From positions 1 through 64,000 of the forward strand of contig DASZTG010000048.1 of the NCBI GenBank assembly GCA_035548375.1: 64,000 bases of DNA, written 5' to 3'. This DNA comes from JACQAP01 sp035548375 (GTDB taxonomy: Bacteria; Pseudomonadota; Gammaproteobacteria; Burkholderiales; JACQAP01). A program made the position numbers and the translations under genes. Under the pieces are notes generated by a model. It was not told the origin of the DNA. It saw nothing but the letters and a program-made list of their open reading frames with translations, and did not search any database. This document shows, in pieces, positions 8,550 to 18,332 of the stretch. The first letter of the stretch is position 1; every line of letters starts with the position of its first letter.

Positions 8550-8956
8550 GACTTCGAGTCGTAAATTTGATCCGGCCGCTTCAGCACGGGTTCCGTCTCC
8601 ACCCATTTCCCATTCTCGAGCCTGCGGAAGAAGCAGCGCCCGTGACCGGTATGGCAGGCTATCCCGCCGACCTGCTCCACTTCTAGAAGCAGGACATCCG
8701 CGTCGCAGTCGATCCGGATCTGCCTCAGCACCTGCACATGGCCGGATTCCTCACCTTTGCGCCACAGGCGTCGTCGGGAACGCGACCAGTATACCGCCCG
8801 CCCCGTTCTCACCGTCTCCTCGACGGCCGCGCGATTCATCCATGCCATCATCAGCGTGCGCCCGCTGCCGGCTTCCTGCGCGATCGCCGGTATCAAGCCT
8901 TCGGCGTCGAACTTCAGTTCATCCAGCCAGGGTTCATTCAACCAGGCGTCATTCAC
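8546..8956 (-). CDS. hisI: Phosphoribosyl-AMP cyclohydrolase
   Basis: 136 residues from a GTG at 8956 that overlaps the hisF stop (GTGA), so translation is coupled. The Zn/Mg-binding core includes VYWSRSRRRLWRKGEESG, DCDADVLLLEVEQ and CHTGHGRCFFR. Catalyses step 3 of histidine synthesis. The longer in-frame start would lie deep inside hisF and is not credible. Confidence 0.95.
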   Translation of the reverse strand: MNDAWLNEPWLDELKFDAEGLIPAIAQEAGSGRTLMMAWMNRAAVEETVRTGRAVYWSRSRRRLWRKGEESGHVQVLRQIRIDCDADVLLLEVEQVGGIACHTGHGRCFFRRLENGKWVETEPVLKRPDQIYDSKS

Positions 8957-9720
8957 AGCCGCACCTCGATGCCGTTGTCGGCCATGAATCGCTTTGCTTG
9001 TTGCACCGTCAACTCGCCATAGTGGAATACGCTTGCCGCCAGCACGGCGTCGGCCTTGCCGACCAGAACGCCGTCGACCAGGTCCTGCAGTCCGCCCACC
9101 CCTCCACTGGCAATGACGGGAATTTCCAGCGCTTCGGAAAAGGCCCGCGTGATTTCCAGGTCGAACCCGGCCTTCGTGCCATCGCGGTCCATGCTCGTGA
9201 GCAGGATTTCTCCGGCTCCGGCGGCCTGCATTCGCCGCCCCCATTCCACCGCATCCAATCCGGTCGGCTTGCGCCCGCCGTGAGTGAACACTTCCCAGCG
9301 CGCCGCCGCGCCCGGTACACGCTTGGCATCGACCGCGACTACTATGCATTGCGAACCGAATCGGCCCGACGCCTCTTCGACCAGATGCGGATTTTGCACC
9401 GCCGACGTGTTGATACTGACCTTGTCCGCCCCCGCATTGAGGAGACGCCTGACGTCGGCCACTTCGCGAACCCCACCTCCCACCGTGAGCGGAATGAAAA
9501 CCTTCGACGCCACCTGCTCGACGATGCCAAGAAGCAGTCCGCGATTGTCCGAGCTCGCCGTGATATCCAGGAAAGTCAGTTCGTCGGCGCCCTGCTCGTC
9601 GTAGCGCCTGGCGATTTCCACCGGATCGCCGGCATCCCGCAACTCGACGAAATTGACGCCCTTTACCACGCGGCCGTCGGTGACGTCGAGGCAGGGAATG
9701 ATGCGTTTAGAAAGGCTCAT
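8953..9720 (-). CDS. hisF: Imidazole glycerol phosphate synthase, cyclase subunit
   Basis: 255-residue (beta/alpha)8 barrel. Starts MSLSKRIIPCLDVTDGRVVKG, with the catalytic Asp in PCLDV and the second Asp in LTSMDRDGTK. It receives ammonia from HisH and closes the imidazole ring. The ATG at 9720 gives the canonical N-terminus. The 31 in-frame residues upstream are not conserved-looking. Confidence 0.97.
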   Translation of the reverse strand: MSLSKRIIPCLDVTDGRVVKGVNFVELRDAGDPVEIARRYDEQGADELTFLDITASSDNRGLLLGIVEQVASKVFIPLTVGGGVREVADVRRLLNAGADKVSINTSAVQNPHLVEEASGRFGSQCIVVAVDAKRVPGAAARWEVFTHGGRKPTGLDAVEWGRRMQAAGAGEILLTSMDRDGTKAGFDLEITRAFSEALEIPVIASGGVGGLQDLVDGVLVGKADAVLAASVFHYGELTVQQAKRFMADNGIEVRL

Positions 9721-9829
9721 CGCCGGCGCAGGAGGTGGAATACGTTTGGGATTGATGGACCCGCGGCATTTCCGGCGCACCGGGTCTTGCGTGTGCCGGA
9801 TGCCGTCAGGCAAGAGCTGCGAAGGTACC

Positions 9830-10597
9830 CTATATCTTCCCGCCGGAGGAGCCCGCCGATTCCTTCATCTTGTCGGCGAGTTTCTGCGCCTCGGCGAAGT
9901 CCAGGGTTCCTTCGTAGATTGCGCGGCCGGTGATGGCGCCGATGATGCCGTCGTTTTCCGCCTCGCAAAGCGCCTTGACGTCCTTCAAGTCCGTGATGCC
10001 GCCGCTGGCGATAACCGGGACGGACAACTGGCGCGCAAGATCCACCGTCGCATTGACGTTGACGCCGCTCATCATGCCGTCGCGGCTGATGTCGGTGTAA
10101 ATGATCGCTTCGACGCCGAGGTCCTGGAATTTCCGGGCGAGATCGAGGACATCGTGTCCCGTGACCTTGGACCAGCCGTCCACCGCCACCTTGCCGTCCT
10201 TCGCATCCAGGCCGACCATGATGTGGCCGGGAAACGCGTAGCAGGCGTCATGCAGGAAGCCCGGCGTCTTCACCGCGGCCGTGCCGAGGATGACGTAGGA
10301 AATGCCATCGTCCAGGTAGCGCTCGACGGTATCGAGGTCGCGGATTCCGCCGCCCAGCTGAATCGGGATGTCCCCCCCGATCGCTTTCACGATGGCTTTG
10401 ACCGCCGTCTCGTTCTTCGGCTTGCCGGCAAAGGCACCGTTGAGGTCCACCAGGTGCAGGCGGCGAGCGCCCTTGCCAAGCCACAGGCTGGCCATTGCCG
10501 CCGGATCGTCGGAGAAAACCGTCGAGTCCGTCATCGAACCTTGCTTTAGGCGGACGCAATGTCCGTCCTTGAGGTCAATTGCCGGAATGATCAGCAT
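9830..10597 (-). CDS. hisA: ProFAR isomerase (phosphoribosylformimino-AICAR-P isomerase)
   Basis: 255-residue (beta/alpha)8 barrel related to HisF. MLIIPAIDLKDGHCVRLKQG carries the catalytic Asp8, and the second Asp is in IYTDISRDGMM. Catalyses the fourth step of the pathway. Gaps of about 80-110 bp flank it on both sides, wider than the other his junctions. I saw no terminator in either. Confidence 0.97.
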   Translation of the reverse strand: MLIIPAIDLKDGHCVRLKQGSMTDSTVFSDDPAAMASLWLGKGARRLHLVDLNGAFAGKPKNETAVKAIVKAIGGDIPIQLGGGIRDLDTVERYLDDGISYVILGTAAVKTPGFLHDACYAFPGHIMVGLDAKDGKVAVDGWSKVTGHDVLDLARKFQDLGVEAIIYTDISRDGMMSGVNVNATVDLARQLSVPVIASGGITDLKDVKALCEAENDGIIGAITGRAIYEGTLDFAEAQKLADKMKESAGSSGGKI

Positions 10598-10677
10598 GGT
10601 GTGGTATCGATTCGCCGCGGGGACGGACTGGGATGACGCTTAAGCCGGGGACTGGATTATCGGATGTACGGGGGATG

Positions 10678-11361
10678 TCAGGCGTTGTTGGCTGCGGGAA
10701 CGACGCCGACCTCGGCGCTGGTGCGCTTGCTCCCATTCCAATGAACGAAATTCGACAATAGACGCAAGCCCGCTGCCTGGCTTTTTTCCGGGTGGAACTG
10801 CACGGCAAAAATATTATTCCTTGCAATCGCGCAGGTAAAGCTGGATGGGTACCGGCTGGTGCCCGCCACCAACGTCATGTCCGGTGCATCCACGTAGTAG
10901 CTGTGAACGAAATAGAAGCGGCTGCCGTCCGCTATCCCCTCCCACATGGGATGGGACAAGCCCTGATATACCTGGTTCCAGCCCATGTGGGGGACTTTCA
11001 ATTTCTCCCCGCCGTCCTTCATCGCCGCTGGAAAGCGCACGACCTTGCCGGCAAGCACGCCCAATCCCGGGGTATCCCCCTCCTCGCTGTGCTCGAACAG
11101 CATTTGCAGGCCGATGCACAAACCCAGGAACGGCTTGGATTTGGCCGCATCGAGCAAAGGCGCGCGCAATCCTCGCGCGTCCATTTCCCGCATGCAATCC
11201 GGCATGGCGCCCTGGCCGGGGAATACAACGCGCTCCGCGGAACGTATGGCCTGCGGATCGCTGGTGACGACGATGCTCTTCGCCGGTGCGACGTGCTCCA
11301 GCGCCTTGGCGACCGAGCGCAGGTTGCCCATTCCGTAGTCGATGACCGCGATGTCGATCAT
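10678..11361 (-). CDS. hisH: Imidazole glycerol phosphate synthase, glutaminase subunit
   Basis: 227 residues. A class I glutaminase with the nucleophile Cys in FLGLCIGLQMLFE and the His/Glu of the triad in VQFHPEKSQ. It supplies ammonia to HisF. It is slightly longer than usual because of a C-terminal tail of about 15 residues after the family core (NFVHWNG), of no obvious function. Confidence 0.96.
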   Translation of the reverse strand: MIDIAVIDYGMGNLRSVAKALEHVAPAKSIVVTSDPQAIRSAERVVFPGQGAMPDCMREMDARGLRAPLLDAAKSKPFLGLCIGLQMLFEHSEEGDTPGLGVLAGKVVRFPAAMKDGGEKLKVPHMGWNQVYQGLSHPMWEGIADGSRFYFVHSYYVDAPDMTLVAGTSRYPSSFTCAIARNNIFAVQFHPEKSQAAGLRLLSNFVHWNGSKRTSAEVGVVPAANNA

Positions 11362-11404
11362 GAATCAGCTCTCGTGCGGCAGCGATACTCTCACGAACAA
11401 ACGC

Positions 11405-11992
11405 TCAGAGGCTGCCCTTGGTGGACGGCAGCGTTCCAGCCGCGCGCGGGTCGAATTCCACGGCCATGCGCAACGCACGGCCGAAAGCCTTGTAGATGGT
11501 TTCGGCCTGGTGATGCGCGTTGCGGCCTTTCAGGTTGTCGATGTGCAGCGTGACGGACGCGTGATTCACGAATCCCTGGAAGAATTCATGCACCAGGTCG
11601 ACGTCGAATTCACCGATCAGCCCGCGGGCATAGTCTACCGAGTATTCCAGGCCAGGCCTGCCCGACAGGTCGATCACCACGCGCGAAAGCGCCTCATCCA
11701 GCGGCACATAGGCGTGGCCATAGCGGCGCACGCCCTTCTTGTCGCCGATCGCCTTGGTAAAAGCCTGGCCGAGCGTGATTCCGACATCCTCGACGGTGTG
11801 GTGCGCGTCGATATGCAGGTCGCCCTCCGCCTTCACGTCGAGATCGATCATGCCGTGGCGCGCAACCTGGTCGAGCATGTGGTCGAAGAAGCCAATGCCG
11901 GTGGCCAGGCTGGATTTGCCGCTGCCGTCGAGGTTGAGGCGAACCTCAATCCTGGTTTCGAGGGTATTGCGGGTGACTTGGGACTGGCGCAT
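11405..11992 (-). CDS. hisB: Imidazoleglycerol-phosphate dehydratase
   Basis: 195 residues from the ATG at 11992, giving MRQSQVTRNTLETRIEVRL, the standard start. An in-frame ATG at 12019 would add nine residues. Manganese-binding motifs HIDAHHTVEDVGI and DLVHEFFQGF are present. Monofunctional dehydratase, without the phosphatase domain fused to it in enterics. Confidence 0.96.
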   Translation of the reverse strand: MRQSQVTRNTLETRIEVRLNLDGSGKSSLATGIGFFDHMLDQVARHGMIDLDVKAEGDLHIDAHHTVEDVGITLGQAFTKAIGDKKGVRRYGHAYVPLDEALSRVVIDLSGRPGLEYSVDYARGLIGEFDVDLVHEFFQGFVNHASVTLHIDNLKGRNAHHQAETIYKAFGRALRMAVEFDPRAAGTLPSTKGSL

Positions 11993-12031
11993 GGGAAAGC
12001 GGTCGGGAGTAGGCGTCAATGCTAACCCAAT

Positions 12032-13126
12032 TCAGGGCATTGCCGAGGAAAGGCTGCCCGCGGGCATCCCGAGTATCTCGCCCAGTGCGGCAACCAGCAT
12101 GTCACATTGCGCGTCCGTGCCGATCGTGATCCGCAGATACGGGGCGATGCGCGCCGGTTTCTGGAAATTGCGAACGACGATTCCGCGTTCGCGCAATTTG
12201 GCGGCGAGCGCCGTCCCCGCGAGCCGCGAATGCCGGACGAATATGAAATTGGCCGCCGAGGGCACGATCTCGAAATCGAGTTTGCCCAGCTGAGCAACCA
12301 GCCGCGCCCGCGTTTCGACGACCCGGCGCCACGTCTCCTGGAAATAGGCTTCATCCTCCAAGGCGGCCACCGCGCCTGCTTGCGCAAAACGGTCCAGCGG
12401 ATAGGAATTGAAACTGTCCTTGACGCGGTTCAGGGCCTCGATCAGATCCGGATTCCCGATCGCATATCCCACGCGCAATCCCGCCAGTGCGCGCGACTTG
12501 GAAAGCGTGTGGATGACGAGCAGGTTGGGATGGCTGGAGACGAGCGGCACGGCTGACACGCCGCCGAAATTCACGTAGGCCTCGTCGACGACGACGACCG
12601 ATCCGGCATTGGCAACCAGAAGCGCCTCGATGTCCGGTACCGACAAAAGTCGCGCCGTCGGGGCATTGGGATTCGGGAAGATGATTCCGCCGTTGGGCAT
12701 CAGGTAATCGTCGACCCGCAGCTCGAAATCCTCCCCCAGCGGGATCTCCCGGTAGTCGATGCCGTAGAGCCGGCAATAAACCGGATAGAAGCTGTAAGTG
12801 ATGTCCGGGAACAGCACCGGCGCATCATGTTTCAGCAAGGCCTGGAAGGTGTGTGCCAGGACTTCGTCCGATCCGTTGCCGACGAACACCTCGGCCGCCG
12901 ATACGCCGTGGCGCGACGCGACGGCCTGGCGCAGGCGATCGCTGACGGGATCCGGGTACAGGCGCAGCGAATCCGACGCTTCCGCGCGCAGCGCCTCCAG
13001 CACCCGGGGACTCGGTCCGTACGGGTTCTCGTTGGTGTTCAGCTTGACGAGGTTGGCAAGCTTGGGCTGCTCGCCCGGCACATAAGGCGTCAGGCCGTGA
13101 ACGACGGGGCTCCAGAACCGGCTCAT
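12032..13126 (-). CDS. hisC: Histidinol-phosphate aminotransferase
   Basis: 364 residues. A fold type I PLP enzyme with the cofactor lysine in HTLSKSRALAGLRVGYA and the NENPYGPSP substrate loop. The start ATG at 13126 overlaps the hisD stop (ATGA at 13123-13126), which rules out the much longer in-frame start inside hisD. Converts imidazole acetol phosphate to histidinol phosphate. Confidence 0.96.
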   Translation of the reverse strand: MSRFWSPVVHGLTPYVPGEQPKLANLVKLNTNENPYGPSPRVLEALRAEASDSLRLYPDPVSDRLRQAVASRHGVSAAEVFVGNGSDEVLAHTFQALLKHDAPVLFPDITYSFYPVYCRLYGIDYREIPLGEDFELRVDDYLMPNGGIIFPNPNAPTARLLSVPDIEALLVANAGSVVVVDEAYVNFGGVSAVPLVSSHPNLLVIHTLSKSRALAGLRVGYAIGNPDLIEALNRVKDSFNSYPLDRFAQAGAVAALEDEAYFQETWRRVVETRARLVAQLGKLDFEIVPSAANFIFVRHSRLAGTALAAKLRERGIVVRNFQKPARIAPYLRITIGTDAQCDMLVAALGEILGMPAGSLSSAMP

Positions 13127-14424
13127 CGGTGTATGCGGTATTGCGCCGCCCTCGCGTGCGCCGGAAGTCCCTCGCCCCCGGCCAGTTCGGCTGCGACGAG
13201 CCCCAGCTTGCGCGCGCCTTCCGCCGAGACCTGGATCAGGCTGGTGCGCTTCTGGAAATCGTAGACGCCCAACGGCGACGAGAACCGCGCCGTGCGTGAC
13301 GTAGGCAAAACGTGATTGGGTCCGGCGCAGTAGTCGCCGAGCGCTTCGGAGGTATACCGACCAAGAAATATGGCGCCCGCATGGCGGATTTCCGCTACCC
13401 ATTTCTGGGGATCCTCGACCGACAGTTCGAGGTGCTCGGGCGCGATGCGGTTCGCGATCGCGCATGCCTGGTCGAGATCGCGGGTGCGGATCAAGGCGCC
13501 GCGTTCGCGCAGCGATGTCCGGATCACGCTTTCCCTCGGCATCTCCTTCAGCTGGCGCTCGATGCTGGCGGCAACCTTCTCAATGAATCCGGCGTCCGGG
13601 CAAAGCAGCAGCGCTTGCGCCATCTCATCGTGCTCGGCCTGGGAGAAAAGGTCCATCGCGATCCAGTCCGGATCCGTCGTGCCGTCGCAAATGACCAGGA
13701 TTTCCGATGGGCCGGCCACCATGTCGATACCGACGACGCCGAAGACCTTGCGCTTGGCGGCGGCGACATAGGCATTGCCTGGCCCGACGATCTTGTCCAC
13801 CTGGGGGATGGACTGCGTCCCATAGGCCAGCGCGGCTATCGCCTGGGCACCGCCGATGGTGAATACGCGATCCACGCCGGCCAGGCTTGCCGCGGCGAGC
13901 ACGAGATCGCTGCGTTCGCCGCTTGGCGTCGGCACCACCATGACGATCTCCTCCACACCCGCCACCTTGGCCGGCAGCGTGTTCATGAGAACCGTCGACG
14001 GATAGGCGGCTTTTCCGCCGGGAACATAGACCCCGACGCGATCGAGCGGCGTGATTTTCTGTCCCAGCGTGGTGCCGTCCGGCTCGGAGTATTGCCATGA
14101 CGTCATCGCCTGCCGCTCATGGTACGCACGGATGCGCATCGCAGCCTGCTCCAGGGCATCGCGGCGCTGCGCCGACAGGCCGCGCAGGGCCGCATCAAGG
14201 TCCGCCGACGGAACTTCAAGCTCGGACAGCGAGCTCGCGGCAAGCCGGTCGAACTTCCTGGTGTACTCCAGCACGGCTGCATCGCCGCGAGCCTTGACGT
14301 CCCGCAGGATGCCGTCCACTGCTTTCTCGATGCCCTCGTCCTGCGCGCTTTCGAAGGCAAGCAATCCCGCCAGCCTGGAATCGAAATCCGCATCGCTGGT
14401 CGACAGCCGCGCGATGGTGCTCAT
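13123..14424 (-). CDS. hisD: Histidinol dehydrogenase
   Basis: 433 residues. The zinc and catalytic motifs are visible in DLFSQAEHDEMAQALLL and the HVLPTSRTARFSSPLGV region, with VGPGNAYVAAAKRKVFG and IDMVAGPSEI between. The start overlaps the hisG stop as ATGA (14421-14424). Catalyses the last two oxidations to histidine. Confidence 0.97.
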   Translation of the reverse strand: MSTIARLSTSDADFDSRLAGLLAFESAQDEGIEKAVDGILRDVKARGDAAVLEYTRKFDRLAASSLSELEVPSADLDAALRGLSAQRRDALEQAAMRIRAYHERQAMTSWQYSEPDGTTLGQKITPLDRVGVYVPGGKAAYPSTVLMNTLPAKVAGVEEIVMVVPTPSGERSDLVLAAASLAGVDRVFTIGGAQAIAALAYGTQSIPQVDKIVGPGNAYVAAAKRKVFGVVGIDMVAGPSEILVICDGTTDPDWIAMDLFSQAEHDEMAQALLLCPDAGFIEKVAASIERQLKEMPRESVIRTSLRERGALIRTRDLDQACAIANRIAPEHLELSVEDPQKWVAEIRHAGAIFLGRYTSEALGDYCAGPNHVLPTSRTARFSSPLGVYDFQKRTSLIQVSAEGARKLGLVAAELAGGEGLPAHARAAQYRIHR

Positions 14425-15086
14425 TGCCGTGCCGCCTCCTTGACCGCCGCCGCGCGGAAGGCATCGATGACGGGCTGGATAGCCGTGCGCTTGAGCTTGA
14501 GGGCCGCCTGATTGACGACCAGCCTCGCGCTGATCGGCATGATTTCCTCGACCGCCTTGAGCTGGTTGGCGAGCAGCGTATTGCCGCTGGAAACCAGGTC
14601 CACGATCGCATCGGCGAGCCCGACCAACGGCGCCAGCTCCATCGAGCCGTACAACTTGATGAGATCGACGTGGACCCCTTTCGCAGCAAAATGCTCGCGT
14701 GCAGTCTTCAGGTACTTGGTGGCCACGCGCAGGCGCGCGCCCTGCCTCACCGCGGTTTCGTAGTCGAAACTCGCCGGCACCGCCACCATCATGCGGCACT
14801 TCGCGATGTCCAGGTCGAGCGGCTGGTAGAGGCCGGTGCCGCCATGCTCGAGCAGCACGTCCTTGCCGGCGATGCCGAGGTCGGCCGCGCCATATTGCAC
14901 GTAGGTCGGCACATCGGAAGCGCGCACGATGATCAGGCTCACGTCCGGCCGGTTCGTCTTGAGGATCAGCTTGCGCGACGTTTCCGGATCCTCGGTCGCG
15001 ACGATGCCCGCGGCCTTCAGCAGCGGCGCGGTTTCCTCGAAAATCCGCCCCTTGGACAGGGCGATCTTGATGCTCATGGCTGTCAT
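14421..15086 (-). CDS. hisG: ATP phosphoribosyltransferase, short form
   Basis: 221 residues: the short HisG that lacks the C-terminal regulatory domain and normally needs HisZ. No hisZ is in this window. Core motifs IALSKGRIFEETAPLL, DLGIAGKDVL and IVDLVSSGNTL are intact. Two possible starts exist, 15086 (MTAMS) and 15077 (MSIKI). I took 15086 because a weak AGG precedes it. First committed step of histidine synthesis. Confidence 0.94.
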   Translation of the reverse strand: MTAMSIKIALSKGRIFEETAPLLKAAGIVATEDPETSRKLILKTNRPDVSLIIVRASDVPTYVQYGAADLGIAGKDVLLEHGGTGLYQPLDLDIAKCRMMVAVPASFDYETAVRQGARLRVATKYLKTAREHFAAKGVHVDLIKLYGSMELAPLVGLADAIVDLVSSGNTLLANQLKAVEEIMPISARLVVNQAALKLKRTAIQPVIDAFRAAAVKEAARQ

Positions 15087-15096
15087 GTCGCCTTGT

Positions 15097-16350
15097 TCAA
15101 TGCGCGCGCTTGATGCGCGCGCCAAGCTGGCCAAGTTTTTCTTCGATGCATTCGTACCCGCGATCCAGGTGATAGATCCGGTCCACCATCGTTTCGCCTT
15201 TCGCGACCAGGCCGCCGAGGACCAGGCTCGCCGAGGCGCGCAAATCGGTTGCCATGACGCTGGCTCCCTGCAGGTCATCGACGCCGTGCACGATCGCGGT
15301 ATTGCCCTCGACCTCGATGTTGGCGCCCAGGCGGCGCAATTCCTGCACGTGCATGAACCGGTTTTCGAAAATGGTCTCGGTGACCACCGCCGTGCCTTCG
15401 GCAACGCTGTTCAGCGCCATGAACTGCGCCTGCATGTCCGTCGGAAACGCCGGGTAGGGTGCGGTGCGCAGGCTAACGGCATTCAGCGCACCGTTCGTCG
15501 ACAGACGGATCCAGTCCTCGCCTTGCTCGATGTGGGCGCCGGCTTCCTGCAGCTTGCCAATGACCGCATCGAGGATGCTGCCCCGCGTGCCCTTGAGCCT
15601 GACATCGCCGCCGGTTGCGGCCGCCGCGCACAGGAAGGTGCCGGTCTCGATGCGATCGGGCATGATCCTGTGGGTGGCGCCGCGCAGGTCGCTCACGCCT
15701 TCGATGGTGATGACATCGCTGCCCGCGCCCTTTACGCGCGCGCCCATGGCGTTCAGGCAATCCGCCAGGTCGACGACCTCGGGTTCGCGCGCGGCATTTT
15801 CAAGCACCGTGACGCCATCTGCCAGCGCCGCCGCCATCATCAGGTTTTCCGTGCCCGTCACGGTTACGAGGTCGAGCACGATGTGCGTGCCCTTCAATCG
15901 CTTGGCCCGCGCCAGGATGTAGCCTTGCTGGATGTCGATTTGCGCGCCCATCGCCTGCAGGCCCTTGATATGCAGGTCGACCGGGCGCTGCCCGATCGCA
16001 CACCCGCCCGGTAACGAGACCCGCGCTTCGCCGAAGCGCGCCACCATCGGCCCGAGCACCAGGATCGAGGCGCGCATGGTCTTCACCAGCTCGTACGGCG
16101 CGGAGAGGTTGTGAAGGCGCGCGGCCGTCAGCCCGACGCCCAGTTTCTCGTCGAGTGAAACCTCGACGCCCATCTGGCCGAGCAGGTTCAGCGTCGTGGT
16201 CACGTCGCGCAAATGCGGCACGTTCTGAAGCCTGAGCGTCCCGGACGTGAGCAGCGAGGCGCAGAGAATCGGCAAAGCCGCGTTCTTGGCGCCGGAAATG
16301 CGAACTTCCCCGGTCAGCGGCACGCCGCCCTGGATGACGAGTTTGTCCAC
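15097..16350 (-). CDS. murA: UDP-N-acetylglucosamine 1-carboxyvinyltransferase
   Basis: 417 residues, the normal length. Catalytic cysteine loop SLPGGCAIGQRPVDLHI and the N-terminal GEVRISGAKNAALPI are present. First committed step of peptidoglycan synthesis and the fosfomycin target; the Cys, not Asp, form is seen. It lies 10 bp before hisG and 13 bp after the BolA gene on the same strand. Confidence 0.98.
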   Translation of the reverse strand: MDKLVIQGGVPLTGEVRISGAKNAALPILCASLLTSGTLRLQNVPHLRDVTTTLNLLGQMGVEVSLDEKLGVGLTAARLHNLSAPYELVKTMRASILVLGPMVARFGEARVSLPGGCAIGQRPVDLHIKGLQAMGAQIDIQQGYILARAKRLKGTHIVLDLVTVTGTENLMMAAALADGVTVLENAAREPEVVDLADCLNAMGARVKGAGSDVITIEGVSDLRGATHRIMPDRIETGTFLCAAAATGGDVRLKGTRGSILDAVIGKLQEAGAHIEQGEDWIRLSTNGALNAVSLRTAPYPAFPTDMQAQFMALNSVAEGTAVVTETIFENRFMHVQELRRLGANIEVEGNTAIVHGVDDLQGASVMATDLRASASLVLGGLVAKGETMVDRIYHLDRGYECIEEKLGQLGARIKRAH

Positions 16351-16363
16351 TTTTTGCGGGAGG

Positions 16364-16600
16364 CTAGCGGGCAGCCCAGTCTTCAGGGGTGAAGGTTTTC
16401 ATGGACAGCGCGTGGATTTCCTCGCGCATCCGGTCCCCCAGCGCCTTGTAGACCACCTGGTGCTGCTGGACGCGCGACTTTCCCCTGAATTCGGAACTGA
16501 CGATCACGGCTTCGAAGTGGTGGCCATCGCCCGACACGTCGACGTGATCGCACGTGAGGTTCTGCTGGATATAGGACTTCACCTGATCGGGGCTGACCAT
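16364..16600 (-). CDS. ibaG: BolA family protein, IbaG/YrbA type
   Basis: 78 residues from the ATG at 16600. The BolA fold is recognisable in VDVSGDGHHFEAVIVSSEF and ALGDRMREEIHALSMKTF. The H-x-F-E region and its position upstream of murA and downstream of mla genes match E. coli ibaG (mlaFEDCB-ibaG-murA). BolA proteins pair with monothiol glutaredoxins in Fe-S handling. No such partner is in the window. Confidence 0.88.
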   Translation of the reverse strand: MVSPDQVKSYIQQNLTCDHVDVSGDGHHFEAVIVSSEFRGKSRVQQHQVVYKALGDRMREEIHALSMKTFTPEDWAAR

Positions 16601-16611
16601 AAAAACGACTT

Positions 16612-17385
16612 TCAGTGCCGCAGCTTGTAGCCGCGTTTCAGTAACGACAAGGTCACGAATGATAAGGCCAAAAGGCAGGCCCCCACAATCGCGAAACTGA
16701 GCACGGGCGACACGTCCGAGACGCCAAAGAAGCCGTAGCGGAAGCCGTCGATCATGTAGAAGAAAGGATTGAAGCGGGACACTTCCTGCCAGAACACCGG
16801 CAGCGAATGGATCGAATAGAAGACGCCTGAGAGGAAGGTAAGCGGAACGATGATGAAGTTCTGGAAGGCGGCAAGCTGGTCGAACTTGTCCGCCCAGATG
16901 CCGGCGATGATGCCCAGGGTTCCGAGCAGCCCCGAACCCAGCAAGGCGAAGCCCAGTATCCAGAAGACATTCTGCAACGGAATCGGAACGAACATCGCGG
17001 TAACCGCGAAGACGCCGAGGCCGACCAGCACCCCGCGCACCACCGACGCCAGGACATAAGCCGCGAAGAAATCCAGGTGGGAAAGCGGCGGCAGCAGGAC
17101 GAAAATGATGTTGCCGGTGATTTTCGACTGGATGAGGCTGGATGAGCTGTTGGCAAAGGAGTTCTGCAGCAGCGACATCATCGCCAGGCCGGGAATGAGG
17201 AATGCCGTATAGCGAACGCCTGGATAGACCTGAACATGATCTTCGAGGACGTGGGAGAAAATCAGCAGGTAGAGCAACGCCGTCAACACCGGCGCGAGCA
17301 CGGTCTGGAAACTCACCTTGCGAAAACGCGTGATCTCCTTGCGAAACAGCGTCGAAAAACCGCTCGCCTGGCGGGACGCGTTCAT
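16612..17385 (-). CDS. ABC-2 type transporter permease (YadH-like)
   Basis: 257 residues, six predicted membrane segments, with the ABC-2 signature region around FLSGVFYSIHSLPVFWQEVS. The start overlaps the stop of the ATPase gene (ATGA at 17382-17385). This pair is inserted between mlaB and ibaG. The substrate is unknown. Relatives are listed as NodJ/YadH-type exporters of the envelope. Confidence 0.9.
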   Translation of the reverse strand: MNASRQASGFSTLFRKEITRFRKVSFQTVLAPVLTALLYLLIFSHVLEDHVQVYPGVRYTAFLIPGLAMMSLLQNSFANSSSSLIQSKITGNIIFVLLPPLSHLDFFAAYVLASVVRGVLVGLGVFAVTAMFVPIPLQNVFWILGFALLGSGLLGTLGIIAGIWADKFDQLAAFQNFIIVPLTFLSGVFYSIHSLPVFWQEVSRFNPFFYMIDGFRYGFFGVSDVSPVLSFAIVGACLLALSFVTLSLLKRGYKLRH

Positions 17386-18290
17386 GACCAGTCCCTGCGC
17401 ATGATGCCGACGAACACTTCCTCGAGGTCGGGCTGTTCCAGTTCCATGAAAGCGACCGACAGGCCCGCTTGCCGGATCTGCGCAAGCACCGCCTCGATTT
17501 CGGAATAGTCGCGCAAGGCGAGCAGGAATTCGCCGTCCGCGGGCGTAGTTGCCAGCATGGGCAGCAGCGCATCCGGCAACGCTCCCTGCGCCAACCTGAG
17601 CCGAAGGTGCGCACCGGAATGACCTTTGAGCAGGTTCTCGGTGGAATCGAGCGCAACCAGCTTGCCCTGCTTGAGCATGCCGACCCGGCTGCATAAGGCC
17701 TCGGCTTCGTCGAGATAGTGCGTGGTCAGGACGACCGTATGGCCTTCGCCGTTGAGTTGCCGGATGAATTGCCACAATCCCTGGCGCAATTCCACGTCCA
17801 CGCCTGCGGTGGGCTCGTCGAGGATGATGACCGGCGGCTTGTGCACGAGGGCTTGCGCCACCAGTACTCGCCTCTTCATGCCGCCGGAGAGCGACCGCAT
17901 GTTGAAATCGGCCCGGTTCGTGAGATCGAGCCGGGCCATGACCTCGTCTATCCATGCGTCGTTGCGACCGAGTCCGAAATAGCCGGACTGGAACTGGAGC
18001 GTCTCGCGCACGGTGAAGAAGGGATCGAATACCAGCTCCTGAGGCACCACGCCGAGCGAACGCCGGGCGTCCCGATAGTCGAGCACGACGTCATGGCCCA
18101 TGACCTTCAGGCTGCCCGAATCCGCCCTGGCCAGGCCGGCCAGGATGCTGATCAGCGTCGTCTTGCCGGCGCCGTTGGGACCGAGCAGCGCGAAGAACTC
18201 GCCCTGCGCTATGTCGAGCTCGATGTCGACGAGCGCCCGCACTTCTCCATAGGTCTTGGAGACCTTCCGTATTTCGATGGCGGGTTGCAC
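17382..18290 (-). CDS. ABC transporter ATP-binding protein (YadG-like)
   Basis: 302 residues. Walker A GPNGAGKTTLIS, signature LSGGMKRRV and Walker B IILDEPTAGVD are intact. The C-terminal extension of about 70 residues (after GKLVALDSTENLL) is typical of CcmA/NodI/YadG ATPases. It pairs with the permease that overlaps it. Probably expressed with the mla genes, but a role with Mla is only contextual. Confidence 0.92.
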   Translation of the reverse strand: MQPAIEIRKVSKTYGEVRALVDIELDIAQGEFFALLGPNGAGKTTLISILAGLARADSGSLKVMGHDVVLDYRDARRSLGVVPQELVFDPFFTVRETLQFQSGYFGLGRNDAWIDEVMARLDLTNRADFNMRSLSGGMKRRVLVAQALVHKPPVIILDEPTAGVDVELRQGLWQFIRQLNGEGHTVVLTTHYLDEAEALCSRVGMLKQGKLVALDSTENLLKGHSGAHLRLRLAQGALPDALLPMLATTPADGEFLLALRDYSEIEAVLAQIRQAGLSVAFMELEQPDLEEVFVGIMRRDWS

Positions 18291-18332
18291 GGATCGATTC
18301 GAATCGGTGGAAAGGGAATGCCCGGTGGAACG